Positions 1-13,010 of a stretch of DNA of 64,000 nucleotides are shown piece by piece. The first letter of the stretch is position 1. Every line of letters starts with the position of its first letter. Source of the stretch: Prochilodus magdalenae (taxonomy: Eukaryota > Chordata > Actinopteri > Characiformes > Prochilodontidae); the NCBI GenBank assembly GCA_024036415.1, contig JAMWET010002891.1, positions 343,501 through 407,500 on the forward strand, written 5' to 3'. A model generated the notes under the pieces. That model was not told where the DNA came from, did no database searches, and worked only from the letters and a program-made list of their open reading frames with translations. A program made the translations under genes and the position numbers.

Positions 1-1960
1 GTTGGTGTAGAATATTGTTACATTCAGCTATTACGCTTTTCTTTTCCACATCCGGCTGAAGATGGGGTGTGTCAGCAGCTCAGTGCTGTCAAGGTCTCCT
101 CCGTGAGTGTGTGTGAGCGTGTGTGTGTGTGATGTCCTCTGGGTGGTCAGATGGGCCGCTGCTAACTAGCCAAGCCTGAGACAGGACGGCCTGAGGCCCC
201 AACCTCACCAACCCTGCATCCACAATGTGTTCTTCTAACACACGCACACACACAGATGAAATTCCACCTCAAAGGGTGCATGTTAGGATCAAACAACTTA
301 TACACACATCAACACTTCTCCATGTCAGAAAGTTACCTGTGTGTACCTGAAAGCTGTCCTTGAAGGTGTTCCCGCCATGAATGTTAAATATGAAATACAA
401 CTGGTCCTGAATAGATCTCCCTGAAATGACAAACATGTAAACATTCAACAGCCGATTTGCATAAATTCATAAACAGCTTTATATGAAATATAAATAGTTA
501 AGGGGAAGGCTTGGGATGGGGCTGTTGCATACCTGTGTATATTGCCCTCTCATGTTTTCTTTAGGGATGTACCAAGGTAGGAACTGTGGACCAATGCAGA
601 TATTCAGTGTTTTTCATGTACATTTGTATACAAAAGTTTGAATACTAGTTTTGTTGAAGAAATTAAACCAATATATCCTCTGCAGAGAACAAACCTAAAT
701 ATGGCATTTATCTGCCAATTTTAGCTCGGGGAGTTTATGTTTCTCTCTGAATATGTCAAATTCAGCAAATGTTCTCTGCAGAGGATGCATATTTACTTTT
801 TTGCTTTGCATATTAGCTGATGCTGATACCAATGCCGATACATAAGTGTTTGTAAAATATAGAGAAACTTATAGAAACTAACATGTGTTTCTGTTTCTGC
901 TGTAACATAAATATGTCATCAAATATCTGTTGTAAATGATGGTTTAAATCTAAACATACACTGTAAAAACTGATGCCTTTTTAAACTTAAAATCTTAAAA
1001 TAAAATATTCAGTTGCTTAGTATTACACTTTAAATCCACACTTCAAGTATACTACGTTACTTCATTATTCATTTATATCATTTCATATTCATTCTCCAAC
1101 ATTCTCCTTTCTTTTATGTACAGAAATAGCATTATCTTTCATGTTGATGTATTGTATTTAGATTTCAATCATTTATTTCCCAACAATTATGGTGTAAACT
1201 TGATGTGTTTAAATGATTTTCTGCTTGCAGACTGGATGTGCATATTGACTGAAATTGGTTTGCACTGTCATCATAGCCATCATTAACATCTACGCTGGAG
1301 CAGAAGCAAAGGCTGAGCTGTCTTAATGCATTTCCCTATTGCACAGGCCCTGGTGGAGTCTGCCTGCGTTAGAACAATTCTGCATATGGACATAATCTAT
1401 ATTAGCCAAAGTAATTAAAGTAGAAGAGCTCTAACAAGCTCCCTCTCACACGCAGACACACTCTCAGGTTTATCTCATTAAAGCTAATCATACTTTAGAC
1501 GAAGTTTGGAGGAGGGTTTGAAACCCCAGTGTTTTCTCTGTAATTGATTTTAGCCCATAATAGTCAGCAATAAGTAGGTCAGGTTAGGACTGAGTTGGGA
1601 GCTGATGTTGCTTTATCACTAAGACAGAAAGAACATGCTCATTAATGAAAAAGCACAACATTTAATCTTGAACTTTCATGCTGTGTCCGGTCCTGCGTTA
1701 AGGTGTGCGTAGAGCTGTCTGTGAAGGTGTGTGAGGTGCTTGGGGGACGATGATTAGCATAGTGTTAATGAAAAATCACCAGCATGCTTGAAAAGGGAGG
1801 GGAAAAAACTGTCTATCATCTCTCTTTTTTTCTCCCCTCTGGGTCTTCCCTGTGTTCGGAATGTTTGAAAGTTTTGCAGCTATTCCCAGGAGCAGGGCTC
1901 CTATCATATCAGAGATTGGCATTGCAGCAGTGACCGGCCTGTGCTTTGGGCCTTTTCTCA
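1..1960. other. Gene desert, no gene seen
   Basis: No coding signal. It holds a short GT-rich tract near 108-131, old repeat-like AT-rich DNA, and an inverted repeat at 675-691/770-786. Confidence 0.6.
675..786. repeat. 17-bp perfect inverted repeat
   Basis: ATCCTCTGCAGAGAACA at 675-691 is the exact reverse complement of 770-786, with a 78-bp loop. Each arm also contains the palindrome CTCTGCAGAG. It may be the end of an old transposon or a folded regulatory RNA/DNA element; nothing nearby decides. Confidence 0.75.

Positions 1961-2012
<52 letters not shown>
1961..2012 (+). repeat. (CT)n microsatellite
   Basis: A long CT tract. Serine/leucine-rich open frames overlapping it are artefacts of the repeat. 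Confidence 0.95.
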
Positions 2013-2015
<3 letters not shown>

Positions 2016-2100
2016 CCCATCCCCCTCTTCCCGCCTTATGCCTCCATCAAAAGAGAGTCAGTCTCACAGATGCACTGCTTAACAATGCCATCTCTCTGTT

Positions 2101-2127
2101 ACACACACCCACACACACACACACACC
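2101..2127 (+). repeat. (AC)n microsatellite
   Basis: A short CA/AC tract, interrupted once. Confidence 0.85.
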
Positions 2128-2204
2128 TCTGACGGGAGCACGAGAGAGTGTGTGTAAGGAGGGGGTGGTTCAGAACAGCGGCCTGACGAATGAGGGGGGC
2201 AGGT

Positions 2205-2365
2205 CCCCTGTGATTGGCGCTCTCTGAACATTGATGCCAGCTTCCATCTGTCATGATAGCCCTATCGCTGAACCTTCAATCTGTCAAACGCCTGCACCAG
2301 CCCACCGCTCGCCCAGATCTGGCCTGCTAAACACAGCTGACAACAGGCATTATCACAGCCAGAGA
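2205..2365. promoter_or_regulatory. Candidate conserved non-coding element
   Basis: Complex, non-repetitive sequence flanked by simple repeats. TGATTGG (2211) and three TALE-type (Meis/Pgxl/Tgif) TGTCA/TGACA cores (2249, 2282, 2338) fall within 135 bp. Enhancer function is inferred from texture and syntenic setting only. Confidence 0.3.
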
Positions 2366-4230
2366 GAGGGAGAGAGAGAATGAGGGAGGGAGGGAGAGAG
2401 AGGTCGATCTAGTGCTAAAGGGACAGAAAAAAAAGGAACACCAACGTGTTAATTGTAGGCGGAGATGTAAACTGTCACTTCTCATCTCATTTAACATTGA
2501 CTGTGCCATCTTTTCACCACATCCATTTTTTTTCTCACTCTCTTTAACGAAACATATGGAGATGCAGCTTAACGTTAGCCTAAGGCTGTGTCTCCCATTG
2601 GTAAAGTGTGAGATGCTAAGTATGCTAACTGGCTAGTAACAGTGGCGCGCTCTTTAAGTGGTGTGTAATGAGATTATTAACAGTTCACTGGTGGCACACA
2701 CAGAGTTAAGCGTCCCCCTCTGTGTTATGCTAACAGGGTTAAGAGCATGAGGGATTCACACAGTTGCTCTTTGCCTGTTCGGGTTCTCTTTCTGCATTTA
2801 CTTCCTCTGAAAAACCAAACTAACATAGAAGCCACATTTGGAAGAGAATAAATGGTTTAAAAAGAAAACTGCATGAAAGGAGGTATAAGAATGACTCCTC
2901 AGTATGGGTGCCAATTAGCCTTTCTAACACCTTAAACACTAAACTTTATATTATAGGTTTTACACTTTGAATCGAAGGGTAATGTTTAATTTAACTGTTT
3001 AAGAAACATTTAAAAAACACTTTGCTGGTGGTGGCTTAAATGAGTCACAAGGTCAAACATGATAGGGAGCAGTATGCAGCTGGCAAATATTCAAAACTTG
3101 GTTAACTAGCGTCTATGCTAATGGCATGAAGATATTAAGGACATAAATAACTTACATTCTATTCATAGGGTGTACCTCATAAGTCAGTATCACCATAATA
3201 TTGAAAATATTATATTTGTCTTCTTCAGATGGTGTTAATGAAATTTAGATTTAGGAATTGTTCCTAAAAATGTGCCTTGTGCAATATTTCACATACTTCC
3301 CGGGGTGAATATCTTAATGAATTAATTTTAAAATAGTATTTGAAGTCTGAGATGTTTAAGCTGCACTTAAGCTGCACAAAAATTTTGTTGTGTAACTGAA
3401 TCAGGAGAAAAAGACAAAGACACTGAGGTATGGCACTTGTACACTGTTGCAAGTCATCCTGTGCACCCGAATATGTGTGGGGTCAGATTTTGCAGAACAT
3501 TTTCAAACACCACTATACATCTTCATGCATTAAAGTCATATGCACAGACTCTACAAAAATGCCTGGCTCAATGTTTAGCCAATTATACTGATGATTAGGT
3601 GTTTTTAATGAGGTCCAAGGTAGAGATCTACACCGATCTGATTATTAATGCCCTCACCTGCCTGATACAACCCCTTCTTTTTTTACCCTGTGCCTACAAT
3701 ATCTTCTCTTTAGGAAAAGATTCTTGCCAATTCTCACCCACAAAACCTATGACTGTATGTGCCCGCTAATGCCTGCTTCAACTTTTCAGCATGCCTATCC
3801 CTATCCACCAACTATGTACTCTGCTTGTGGTACTGATCAGTTCCTACCAGTGTTTGCTGAAATTTACTATGATTATTTCAGCGTCATGCACATGACATGG
3901 CAAAAGAGCCACCAGCCTCAGAGCCGGTGGGCTTAACTACGGCACTTTTTAATTAGTAGATCACTTGCGCAGACCTCTAGTCCAAAACACAACTGAAGTT
4001 GCAAAATATTGTTTTGCACATTCCATGCATTTACACATTTCTGCCAGTGAGATCTACATATCCCCACACTTACACAGTGCAGCTGTAAATGTGGCACATA
4101 TTAATGCAAAATGAATTAGATTTTTTAAATATGGTTTAAGTTATACCTTAAAAATGCACATGAATTAATGAAAATCATTGTCATATTATTAAAATTTGTT
4201 ACACAATACATATTTTAAATGTGATATACT

Positions 4231-4340
4231 GGCAGCCTGTGTTGGGTGTATGCTGCCTTCTGCCCTTTGAACACTGGGATAGGCTCCTGCACCCTGCGTG
4301 GCCCAGAAGGATTGAGTGGGTTCGAAGATGAGTGCGTGAG
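4231..4340 (+). repeat. Teleost dispersed repeat (SINE/LINE-tail-like)
   Basis: Contains ACTGGGATAGGCTCCTGCAC followed by CCCTGCGTGGCCC and ends with GAGTGCGTGAG. This resembles the widespread fish repeat with a GGGATAGGCTCCAGC core and a short GA-rich tail. Family assignment is from memory. Confidence 0.6.
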
Positions 4341-5794
4341 AATACATATTTGAAAATATAAGAGCAGTGGAACACAAATAGCATCTCACACATGAAAAGA
4401 AAAGAAACAGGTACTGTGCTCTTCTGATGGCTTTGTGCACATGTGACACTGTTGTTGTATTAGCATTTAATCAATAGCGTTTTTGGTCAATTTGTTGTAT
4501 TATTAGATATTAGTAGTCAGAGTGCCAACAGTGCTCAATATGACAAAGGCTTGTGTGGGTGTGTGCCTGTGTGTGTTTGTGTGGGTGTGTGTGTGGGTGC
4601 GTGTTGTGGTCGTCCTTGTCAAAGCTTTCACTGACTCTCAGTAATTAGTGCAATCATGACACATCCTACTAGCTGGTTCCCTGACAGGCCTCAACAGAGA
4701 CAAGCGTCCCAGTGGACAGAGTTCAGCCCCCTACGCACACACGCGCACACACAGACTTTTCACTAATAGGATTGAGCAGCAGGAGACCAGTAGCTTGCTA
4801 AAGAGTTCACAAACACTCGTGCCTAACCCAGATTTTACAGACTTTTGAAATACAGGTATCAGAGGAAACAGCTTATTGATAACAGATGCTAATCAGCTCT
4901 TCCTGTGTAAACAGAAGGTGTAAAGAAAGCTCTCTTTAATCTTTTGAGATGAAGTGAGGGAAGCTTTGTGTAGGGAACACATGAATGGAAAATGTACTTG
5001 CTATTAGGGTACTGACCGTTCACAGTGACTCAGTTGACCCTGTTAATAGTACTGTACTGTTCAGCCAAAAAAGACACGCATACATGAGCATACACAGCCC
5101 TATACAAACATAGCCTCCTACCACCCCCCACCTCCCCCCCATCCCTCAATTACCCACAAACAGTCCTGTTATTTTATTTTGAAGATCATAAGACTGAAGG
5201 ATGTGTATTTGCCTATTCACACGCACACATACTGTTTGTCTATAGTATTTTAGCACGGTACTGTGTTCTAATCAGGGTTGGAAATAGTTTGTTAACCTAT
5301 TTGTAACCTATTTTTGGTGGCAGCTTTGCACAAAATGCAGTATTGCTGAGCACAAAGAATACTTTGTCACAACACCATGGTGGGGTCTCATCTAGTGGGT
5401 AACTTAGTGAGGCATGAAATACAGATTTCCAGTTTGTGTAAGGATGTTGTACTGTGGGAGTGTAGCCACGGATGGCACACACTGCTCCTTATATTCATTC
5501 CTGAAACCTAGTGCAGCACTGACTTATGAACTCTTCAGAGTGGACAGTTCGATTTTCTTTAATGAAAAATATGTTTGTTTGGTTTTTTTTTTCATCTAAT
5601 TGTAAATCAGTTTCCACATATTCCAGAATGAGGGCTGCATTAATATGGTATTTCAAAGCAGAGAACTGATAAATGCCATCTTGTTGTGGTTGATAACCAA
5701 AACCTTTTATTTGCTTGTTTAAAGGGGATCTGTTGCACCTTTCTGGTTTTACCATTGCTCTAGTGTGTAGCTTTTTGTGCATGTCTCCCAATCA

Positions 5795-6060
5795 CTTTCC
5801 CGGCTGCCTGAAACACCTCTTTGGAATGCCAGCCCATTTCTTTGTTACAAGGTGACGCAAACTCGTAACACCATCTGTAGGGTCAGAACAGAACAAAGCT
5901 CCAGCTTTCAACTGCTCTGATGGTTAACCAAGCAGTGGGTGAGCTAACCAATTAATAAACGTAAGATCATCAGAGGCTGGTGGGGTTAAAGACACAGGAG
6001 CTCCAACATAATGTTTCAGACAGAGGGTGGATGTACAGGAAATTAAAGTTGTGTTTTTGG
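5795..6060 (+). repeat. Dispersed repeat family A, copy 1
   Basis: Shares blocks in the same order with 18745-19130: GCCTGAAAC, CTTTGTTACAAGGTGACG, a GGTGGGGTTAAAG-type block, CAGGAGCTCCAACA and CAGACAGAGGGTGGATG. It is probably an old non-autonomous transposon, with no coding sequence. Confidence 0.65.
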
Positions 6061-6589
6061 AACAGCGAAATTTATAAATCTATTGTAGTAGACCCCCCCA
6101 AAATTATGAACTTTCAAATTGAGCAAAATCAAGTTCAAAATAGAGTTTCAAATGAGTTCAAAATGTAATCTATATTAAAAGCTAAGTAAAACAAGATGGA
6201 TGGTTTGCTAATTTAGCCGCAACATAGTTATTCAGACATGACAGCTATAAATGTTTACTTTATTTTGCTAAAATTACTTATTTAGTTGTTAGTAAGTTAT
6301 TAATAAGTTATTAAGTTATTAATACATCAATCCATAGACATTTACAGTAAGTTTAACTTAGTGGAGTGTACTGGTATGGCATGGTGCTCAGCTGAATGCC
6401 AGCTTGGTTGTAATTGCTGACTTTATTTCCAGAACCTGTGTGTTCTGTGTTTGTGTGCGTGCTGAAGAGGACAGAAGGAAGCTTTGACTTTATCTTTGTA
6501 ATTAAGAGTGGAGTGACAGTGATTGTGGGTCAGGACGGGATGTAGCAAATGAATGTACTCTTTTATGTGGAGAAGCTGCTGCCTAGCTT

Positions 6590-6861
6590 TCTCTCATTCT
6601 TTTCCTCTCTCCCTTTCTCTCTCTCTGTACTCTGTCCATCCTCTCGGGACCTCATCATCTTCCCTAACAGTCAGAGTGGGATTTAGTACCCTCTATTCCC
6701 TCACCTTCCTTGGCCCTTTTTCACTCTCTCTCTCTCTTTCTTTCTTCTCTCCTGCTCCAACTCTGACTCTTTATCCCACTTTCCTTTCTCTTACTGTTGG
6801 TGTTTCCTCCTGTGTTCTCCTCTCTCTTGTTCTCTCTCTCTTTCTCATTCTCTCTCTCTTT

Positions 6862-6901
<40 letters not shown>
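6590..6901 (+). repeat. Pyrimidine-rich tract ending in (CT)n
   Basis: CT/TTCT-rich sequence becomes a pure (CT)n near 6866-6900. The 132-codon Ser/Leu frame across it is low-complexity and not a gene. Confidence 0.9.
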
Positions 6902-6903
<2 letters not shown>

Positions 6904-6959
6904 AGTAGTAGAGGTGTTGTGCTGTTCTACTGTGATGGTATCCTACTGTAAAAGGACAA

Positions 6960-8790
6960 GCTATGAGGCCTCCCAGTGAAATTAAAATGTGTACAAGCAT
7001 TGTGAAATTTGCGGTTCTTACCCAAACCTTTCTCTTTATTTGAATATAAAAGAACTTGTCAACAATGTTACAGTTTTAGAACATAGCATTCAGTCCCAGT
7101 TCCTGTAATCATAAATGGAAATTAAGTCTGATTTAAATTTATTGTTATATGTCATAACAAAGATGAGAGATCACACTGTCATTTTTAATTAATGTCAAAT
7201 CTATCAGTATTTAATTTGTCTAGTCTTTACCTCTGTGCACTTTAACTCTTCCATCATTCCAATCTTAAAACTGATGAGTTAAGCTGTCAACAAATCTCCT
7301 CCCAAAACTTGCTGATGTTAAGCTTCCCTTCAAAGAGACGCTAATATTTACACAAGCAACTACCCAAACACACCCTGGCTGCCTAATAAATGTCTTCCTA
7401 TGTGCATCTATGGTGGCCAAAAGAAATGTTTCTGAAATTAGATTCAGGATTATACTGAAGTTATATTATTCAAAACTGAGGTTAAAAAAAGACAACCTTG
7501 CGAGACCTGATAGACCAGTAAAACTTCCAGCATCAGATAAACAGCACTTAAGTCTTTTATCTTGCTTTAGATCTGAAAAAACACGTGGGTATTTCTGTCT
7601 GTCCTTTAATTGTGAGAAGACAATTCAAGGCTATTGGTCTGAAAGTATGTGTAGCTGTAAAAAAGTAATTGCTGAAAAAAGCAAATAGGAAATTAAACTA
7701 GAACATGAAAACTGGACCTTACATATCCACTGATGTACATTTGTATTTGGGGTTGCAGGAAAAATATCCCCTTATTGATTGTTGTTATGAAACATAAGTT
7801 TTCTACTTTTTTACTCTTTTGCTTTTTTGTTTTGTATAATACAATATAGAATTAAAAACATAAAATAAAAGTCAGATATGGGTTCTTTAAACATTTAAAA
7901 CTCTAAAACTTCTTCTCTGTCTGTACATTTACGTACAGCCTTTCTGTTTGACAGAGTGTTCTTTGGTAGGGTGCGAATTACTGTGAAGTACTTTTAAACA
8001 GTGTCTGGAATCCAGTTGAAAATTGATGATGGTATTTAGGATGTTTCAACGAGCACAGAGTGATGCTGATAATTGCCTGTCTGAGAGGCCATGTAGACCC
8101 ACAGTCTAGTCCCCAGACATCATAGCCAAGCCCAGAGCACACTGCACACTTACTAGATAGATGACAGACAAATAGAAAATGGTAATTTATGTGTGAGGCT
8201 TTTTTTTCTTACTTTTTTTTTCCTGAGATCCGCAGGAGTCGACAGGCCACCAAACCCCTCAGAGACCAGAGAGAGCGATACTGCTGCTCAGAAATCACAG
8301 CATAATGTGCCGGAAAAGGGATGATGTGAGAAGTGTTTTTTTGCCCCTCTCTCTCTTTTCCTCCTTTTGTCTGTGCTTGCTCTCTTGTTCATCGGATGAG
8401 AGGCATGATTGGGTCTCTCTTTCTGTTTCTGTGTCTCACTGTGTGTAATGTCTCCTACACTTTCTTTCTCTCCTTCAGTATCAGTGTTGGTGACGGAGAA
8501 AAAGCGGAGACTCTGGGGTTTAAAAGTACCCAAAGCATCCTGGGTAATTAGCCATTACGTTGCTGTCACAGAGGGTTGTGCAGTCAATACAGAGATAATT
8601 TGGGCAATGGTGAATGACAGCGCTGTCCGGACTGCTGGGATGATCAAGGACAGAGCCAGCTGCACCCGGCATCTGTCAGGCTCATGAATCACACACACAG
8701 CACACACACACGCGCGCACAGCTTGCTGCTTACAGAACAACTGAAGCAGAGCATGAGAAGCTAACAGAACCAGAGAGCTACTCTAAACAA
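6960..8790. other. Gene desert, no gene seen
   Basis: AT-rich with no recognisable repeat. A 92-codon frame at 7410-7688 has no family resemblance I know and no splice or promoter support. Confidence 0.5.
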
Positions 8791-8800
8791 ACATGCTTAT

Positions 8801-8937
8801 ACCCTCTTCTCTTCTCTTCTTTTCTCTTCTCTTCTCTTCTCTTCTCTTCTCTTCTTTTCTCTTCTCTTCTCTTCTCTTCTCTTCTCTTCTCTTCTCTTCT
8901 CTTCTCTTCTCTTCTTTTTGCTTCTTTTCTCTTCTCA
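8801..8937 (+). repeat. (TTCTC)n pentanucleotide satellite
   Basis: About 25 units of TTCTC/TCTTC, with occasional TTTTC variants. It is the longest pentanucleotide array in the window. Confidence 0.95.
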
Positions 8938-9334
8938 GCTCCTCTCCTCTTTCAGAGGGAAATGGCTAGTTAAGGCCTGTCTCTCCAGTAGAAGGCAGGG
9001 TAAGGTGCTTGTTACTGTTGCTGGCAAATGAGTGACACTGGATGTGAAATAAGAGAGCGAGGCCCAGAGCGACCAGGGCACAGGGTGTAAGTAATGGCAA
9101 CACAAGCAAAGAAAGAGCGGGGTGGGGGGGAGGGACTGGTGGCATAATGAAAAAGCTATTTATTTCAGTAATAAAGATAAATGTGTGCCAGGTTGATTAT
9201 ATTTGGATCGTGTGAATTGGAGCCGTAACACAGTGGGCTTGTATGTTGGGGGCAGGGAGGAAAAAATGTGTTAGCTTCGGTATTGCTGCCTTTGCTGAAA
9301 TATTCCATAATTGTTTTTTCTCTCTTCCGCTCTC

Positions 9335-9353
9335 TTCCACTCTCTCTCTCTCT

Positions 9354-9409
<56 letters not shown>
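9335..9409 (+). repeat. (CT)n microsatellite
   Basis: A CT tract with TTCCACT interruptions at its left end. Low-complexity frames on both strands are artefacts. Confidence 0.95.
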
Positions 9410-9410
<1 letters not shown>

Positions 9411-11278
9411 GCTTTCACCCTCTTGCTCTCAGTCCCTCTTCCTCTTGCACTCTTCTTGTCTGCGTTGAAATATTTCATAATTATGTAATTAACATAATTA
9501 GTTACTGTTATCACTGACTCAGGATTTTGAACATCTGTAGTCTAAGATTTGCAAGACATTGCTTATGTAAGATATTTCCATTGCATGGATACTTTACAGG
9601 GAAAAACTGAACTCTCAAGTGTAAAGCCGTCTCTCATGACTCTGAAAGGCAGTTTATTACAAGAGTGCAAAATATAGCTTCAGTTAAGTATGGTACACTC
9701 ATGCTAAAGTTTGTGCAACCCTAGTCAAAGTAAACGTCATCAGCAGAGAACACACTTCTGCTCATATTACTGTTCTTACTTGCTGAATTCCACAAAATTT
9801 GGAATTTGGAAAAAACAAACCTGAAGCCTGTGTAAAAGTTACAGCACAATTTCTAATCTATATTGTTAGACTAAATCACAGAATAATATCATACACTGAG
9901 AGCAATACAGAGTAATAATGTTGTGTTCAGAAAAATGCTTACATTTAATGTTATGTACTTTTTGGAACACATCTCTTAGTATTCTGACTCTAAAACCTAT
10001 TTGTCTGCAATTAATAAGTACTATAGTACTGAATTTGTACAAGTAAACATTGATGCATTTAGATGTTAATGGTGCAAATGGTGAAAATCTCCAGATACTC
10101 CAAACCCTTAGTTTACATAACCCATTTCTGGAACGTAATAATCTATATTAAAACACTGAAACTCTGCCATTGTTTACTTAAAATAAATCAGTAGTTGTGC
10201 AGATAGCAAAGCCAGATGTTTGTTTGTTTGTTTGTATTGCTTTGGGTTGTTGTTTAAATTTTGTTAGATTTTAGATTACAGGCATTTTGATCATATTAAA
10301 ATTCAATGTGTTGGAAACTAAAATCCCATTCTAAGAATTTAAGACACAAACTGTAAAGATCTTTAAGCATTGTTTTTAAGTTATTGAACGTCTCTCTCCA
10401 TTAGTTTTAAGCTATATTTTTACGTGCTGATAAAAAGATTTAGTAGTATATGTTTATTTATATTTAATAATCCTTCCTGTTAAGTTTGTCATTGTTAATT
10501 GATCCCTAAAAACTATTTTTATTATAGATGGAAAATAAAAGCATCTGATTGATGACCTAATCAGAAAGTTTACCCCCTTCAGATGTTTTACCTAGTGTAC
10601 ACCGCCAGCTAGTGTCTGCAGTTACTCTGAAGCTTCAGTCACTGTACAACATTTTGGTGTCGATCACTTTGTGAAATAACTGTGACAGAGGTCAGACTGG
10701 ATAAAGTAATCTTAAGTTAAAGAGTTTTGGCAGTCAGTTTTCACAGACGTTATTCTTCCCCTTTACATACAGCTGTTGTATATAGTAAATCCACCTGCAC
10801 AGTATGTATCAGAATGTTTTAGACGGTTTGGATTTATGAGATTTCGAGTTGGATAAGACAAAAACAGCCATTAATGTCTCATTTTAAAACTACTAATACA
10901 AATCATAAGTACATAGTTCAGTGTTTATTCAGCATTGCACATACGGTGCTGAGCTAAATCCAGTCAGACCCAGTCAGATAGTACCAGTGTTCTTTGAGGA
11001 CTTTGTTAATGATACGACCGGGAAATTCTTATATTGAAGTTACAATCAAAGTTTAACTGAGAGCTCCATTAATGATTATTAATTATTAGTAATGGTTTGT
11101 ATTTATTTTAGAATATTTTTTCGTGATTATTAAAGAGACGTTTATACATGATAAAATAACAGTTTTATAAATAATTGTGTGATCATTTCATGCAGGATCA
11201 TCATGTATTGTTAGAATGGAGTATTTGTTTTGTTCCATAGTGATAGAAGAGCAAAGTACTTTAAATGATTCTGGGGTA

Positions 11279-11610
11279 GTTAAAAGGGGAATCCCACTGA
11301 TTTTTCTAAATTTGCGCATAATTAAATTGTTAACACATCATTCGGAGTGGTTTGATGAACATGCTCCATTCTAGAGAATCCTACAGAGTAAGAATTGTTC
11401 ACAGTGGTGGTGACAGGAACCAGCCGTCTGATAAGTTTAGTGTCTTCTTAAGCAACCTCAGCAGGAAGTTATTGCACAAAACGATTATGAACACACTGTG
11501 AGATAGCCGCAACATTGATTTATGATAGTATGTATTTTTAAAATCTGTTCATAGTTGAGAGGTATATCCAGAGGATTCTGAGGCCAAATTTCCCCAAATA
11601 AAATATAGCT
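11279..11610 (+). repeat. Dispersed repeat family B, copy 1
   Basis: Shares ordered blocks with 33997-34390: AAAGGGGA, GTGGTTTGAT, TTCACAGTGGTGGTGACAGG, a GGAAGTTATTGCAC-type block and TTCTGAGG followed by CCCCAAA. It is probably an old non-autonomous fish transposon. Confidence 0.65.
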
Positions 11611-12479
11611 AGAATGACTACAACTGGTGTAATCCTGTAATGGCTACTACTGTTGCAATCATGTTGACCATTGGTTTCCATCACTACCGTCATATCCTTT
11701 AATAACATGTCGGTATTGTATTACATGTAGGTATTATGATAAATGTGTGAGATGTGTGTCTCATTAGTTGTTTTTCCCTTCCAGTTTGTCCAGTCAGTTT
11801 CTATGAAAGAAGAAAAACACGCATTTGTGAACAGAGCATGCACAAATCACTTCTTTACTTGCAGTATTCAATGTGAAGCACTTTAAGAGCAAAGTTGGAT
11901 AGTAGCCAGTGAGTTTTAAGGTATCTTTCAGAAAGGCAAAACTGTTCTTAATTTAATCATACTGCTTCTGTAGAACGTCCTGGAGCTCTGGGGACATCTG
12001 CACCATGCCTCTTTATCATATCTTAATCAATATCTCTCACAGCGTTAACACAAAGCAGCAAAGCACACACTGCAGCCCAACTTCTCAACTTTGCCAAAAT
12101 GAATCGCTAGACCAAATTCCTTACCCAGAGGTAATGTGCTAGAAGTTTCTCACTAGATTTGAAGAACATTTTGGATTGTGACCTGTGTCTTTCTCTCAGT
12201 TTCTTACAGTTCCTGAGCAAGAGAGAGAGGGGTGAAGAGTTGCCTCTGACGTTTATTGAATCTTATTATACGATGGTATAGCCGTGACCTACAGTGGTTG
12301 TGCAGATAAGAGAACACAGTAGTATAAGTCACCTTCCTACTGTATAATTACCTCCATTCATCCTGCACTGGCATTAGCCTTATGATAAAGACAGTGAAAC
12401 TGCCTGTCTCCCACTGAATGACTCTGCAGATGCACAGCTGTGACAGTCAATTAAAAATGAAAGATAAGCCCCATTCTGA

Positions 12480-12680
12480 GTGGGCTCTGAGTGGAGTGTT
12501 TAGGGCCTCTTCAGTTATGTAAATGTCTGGCAGGGCTCCGAGAGGTGATTTCACATGTGTTTTTCTCTTTTATTTTTCACCATATGCAAAACGACATAAA
12601 CTCTGAGTGTTTACCTGCCATCTACCGGAGCTAGACACAGGCACCTCTTCACCACATCCCACCACATTAAGAATTCCTCA
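12480..12680. promoter_or_regulatory. Candidate conserved non-coding element
   Basis: Complex, balanced-composition sequence in AT-rich surroundings. It includes TTTTATTTTTCACCATATGC, an octamer-like ATGCAAA, and GTGTTTAC (forkhead-like, near 12608). Function is inferred only. Confidence 0.3.
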
Positions 12681-12789
12681 GGGATCCATTCCTACATATG
12701 CCTCTATAAAAGAGAGCGGGAGGGAATGAGAGAGAGAGAATTTTATAATGGCTGTTTACTGTGCTTGGAGATACTGCTCCAAACTGCAT

Positions 12790-13010
12790 TTTAAATGATA
12801 AGTGTCTCTCCATTACTGTCCTGAAATAAACATTTAAATAGCCTTTAATTAGCGTGTCCTTTCTGTCTGTCGATAGGCCTGTGCTAACCGCTCAGCACCT
12901 TAACGAGCCTTAATTAAACTGGTTAAAGTGGAAGCCAGCGGGAAAGCGTCTGTCATTTGTAAATAGATAAATACAAATGGATTGTGGGGCTTTGACGTTG
13001 GTAAAATGAT
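12790..13010. promoter_or_regulatory. Candidate conserved non-coding element
   Basis: Clustered homeodomain cores: AAATAAACATTTAAATAGCC, CTTTAATTAGC (12842) and CCTTAATTAAAC (12908), with a TGTCATTTGTAAATA stretch. This matches the texture of HoxD-desert enhancers but is unproven. Confidence 0.35.

Larger units (their letters stand above)
2370..6600. other. Gene desert, mostly unremarkable
   Basis: AT-rich DNA with a GA-rich patch at 2360-2402, a SINE-like piece near 4231-4340, GT/AC-rich patches near 4552-4605 and 4734-4755, and a dispersed-repeat copy at 5795-6060. No coding sequence is supported. Confidence 0.55.

Noticed and set aside
6553..6951. 132-codon Ser/Leu-rich open frame
   Set aside because: It is produced by a pyrimidine-rich tract and (CT)n repeat; low complexity with no promoter or splice support.
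7410..7688. 92-codon frame as a small gene
   Set aside because: No family resemblance, AT-rich surroundings, and no exon or promoter signals.
8801..8937. Possible CRISPR array
   Set aside because: The repeats are contiguous pentanucleotides with no spacers, and the DNA is eukaryotic.
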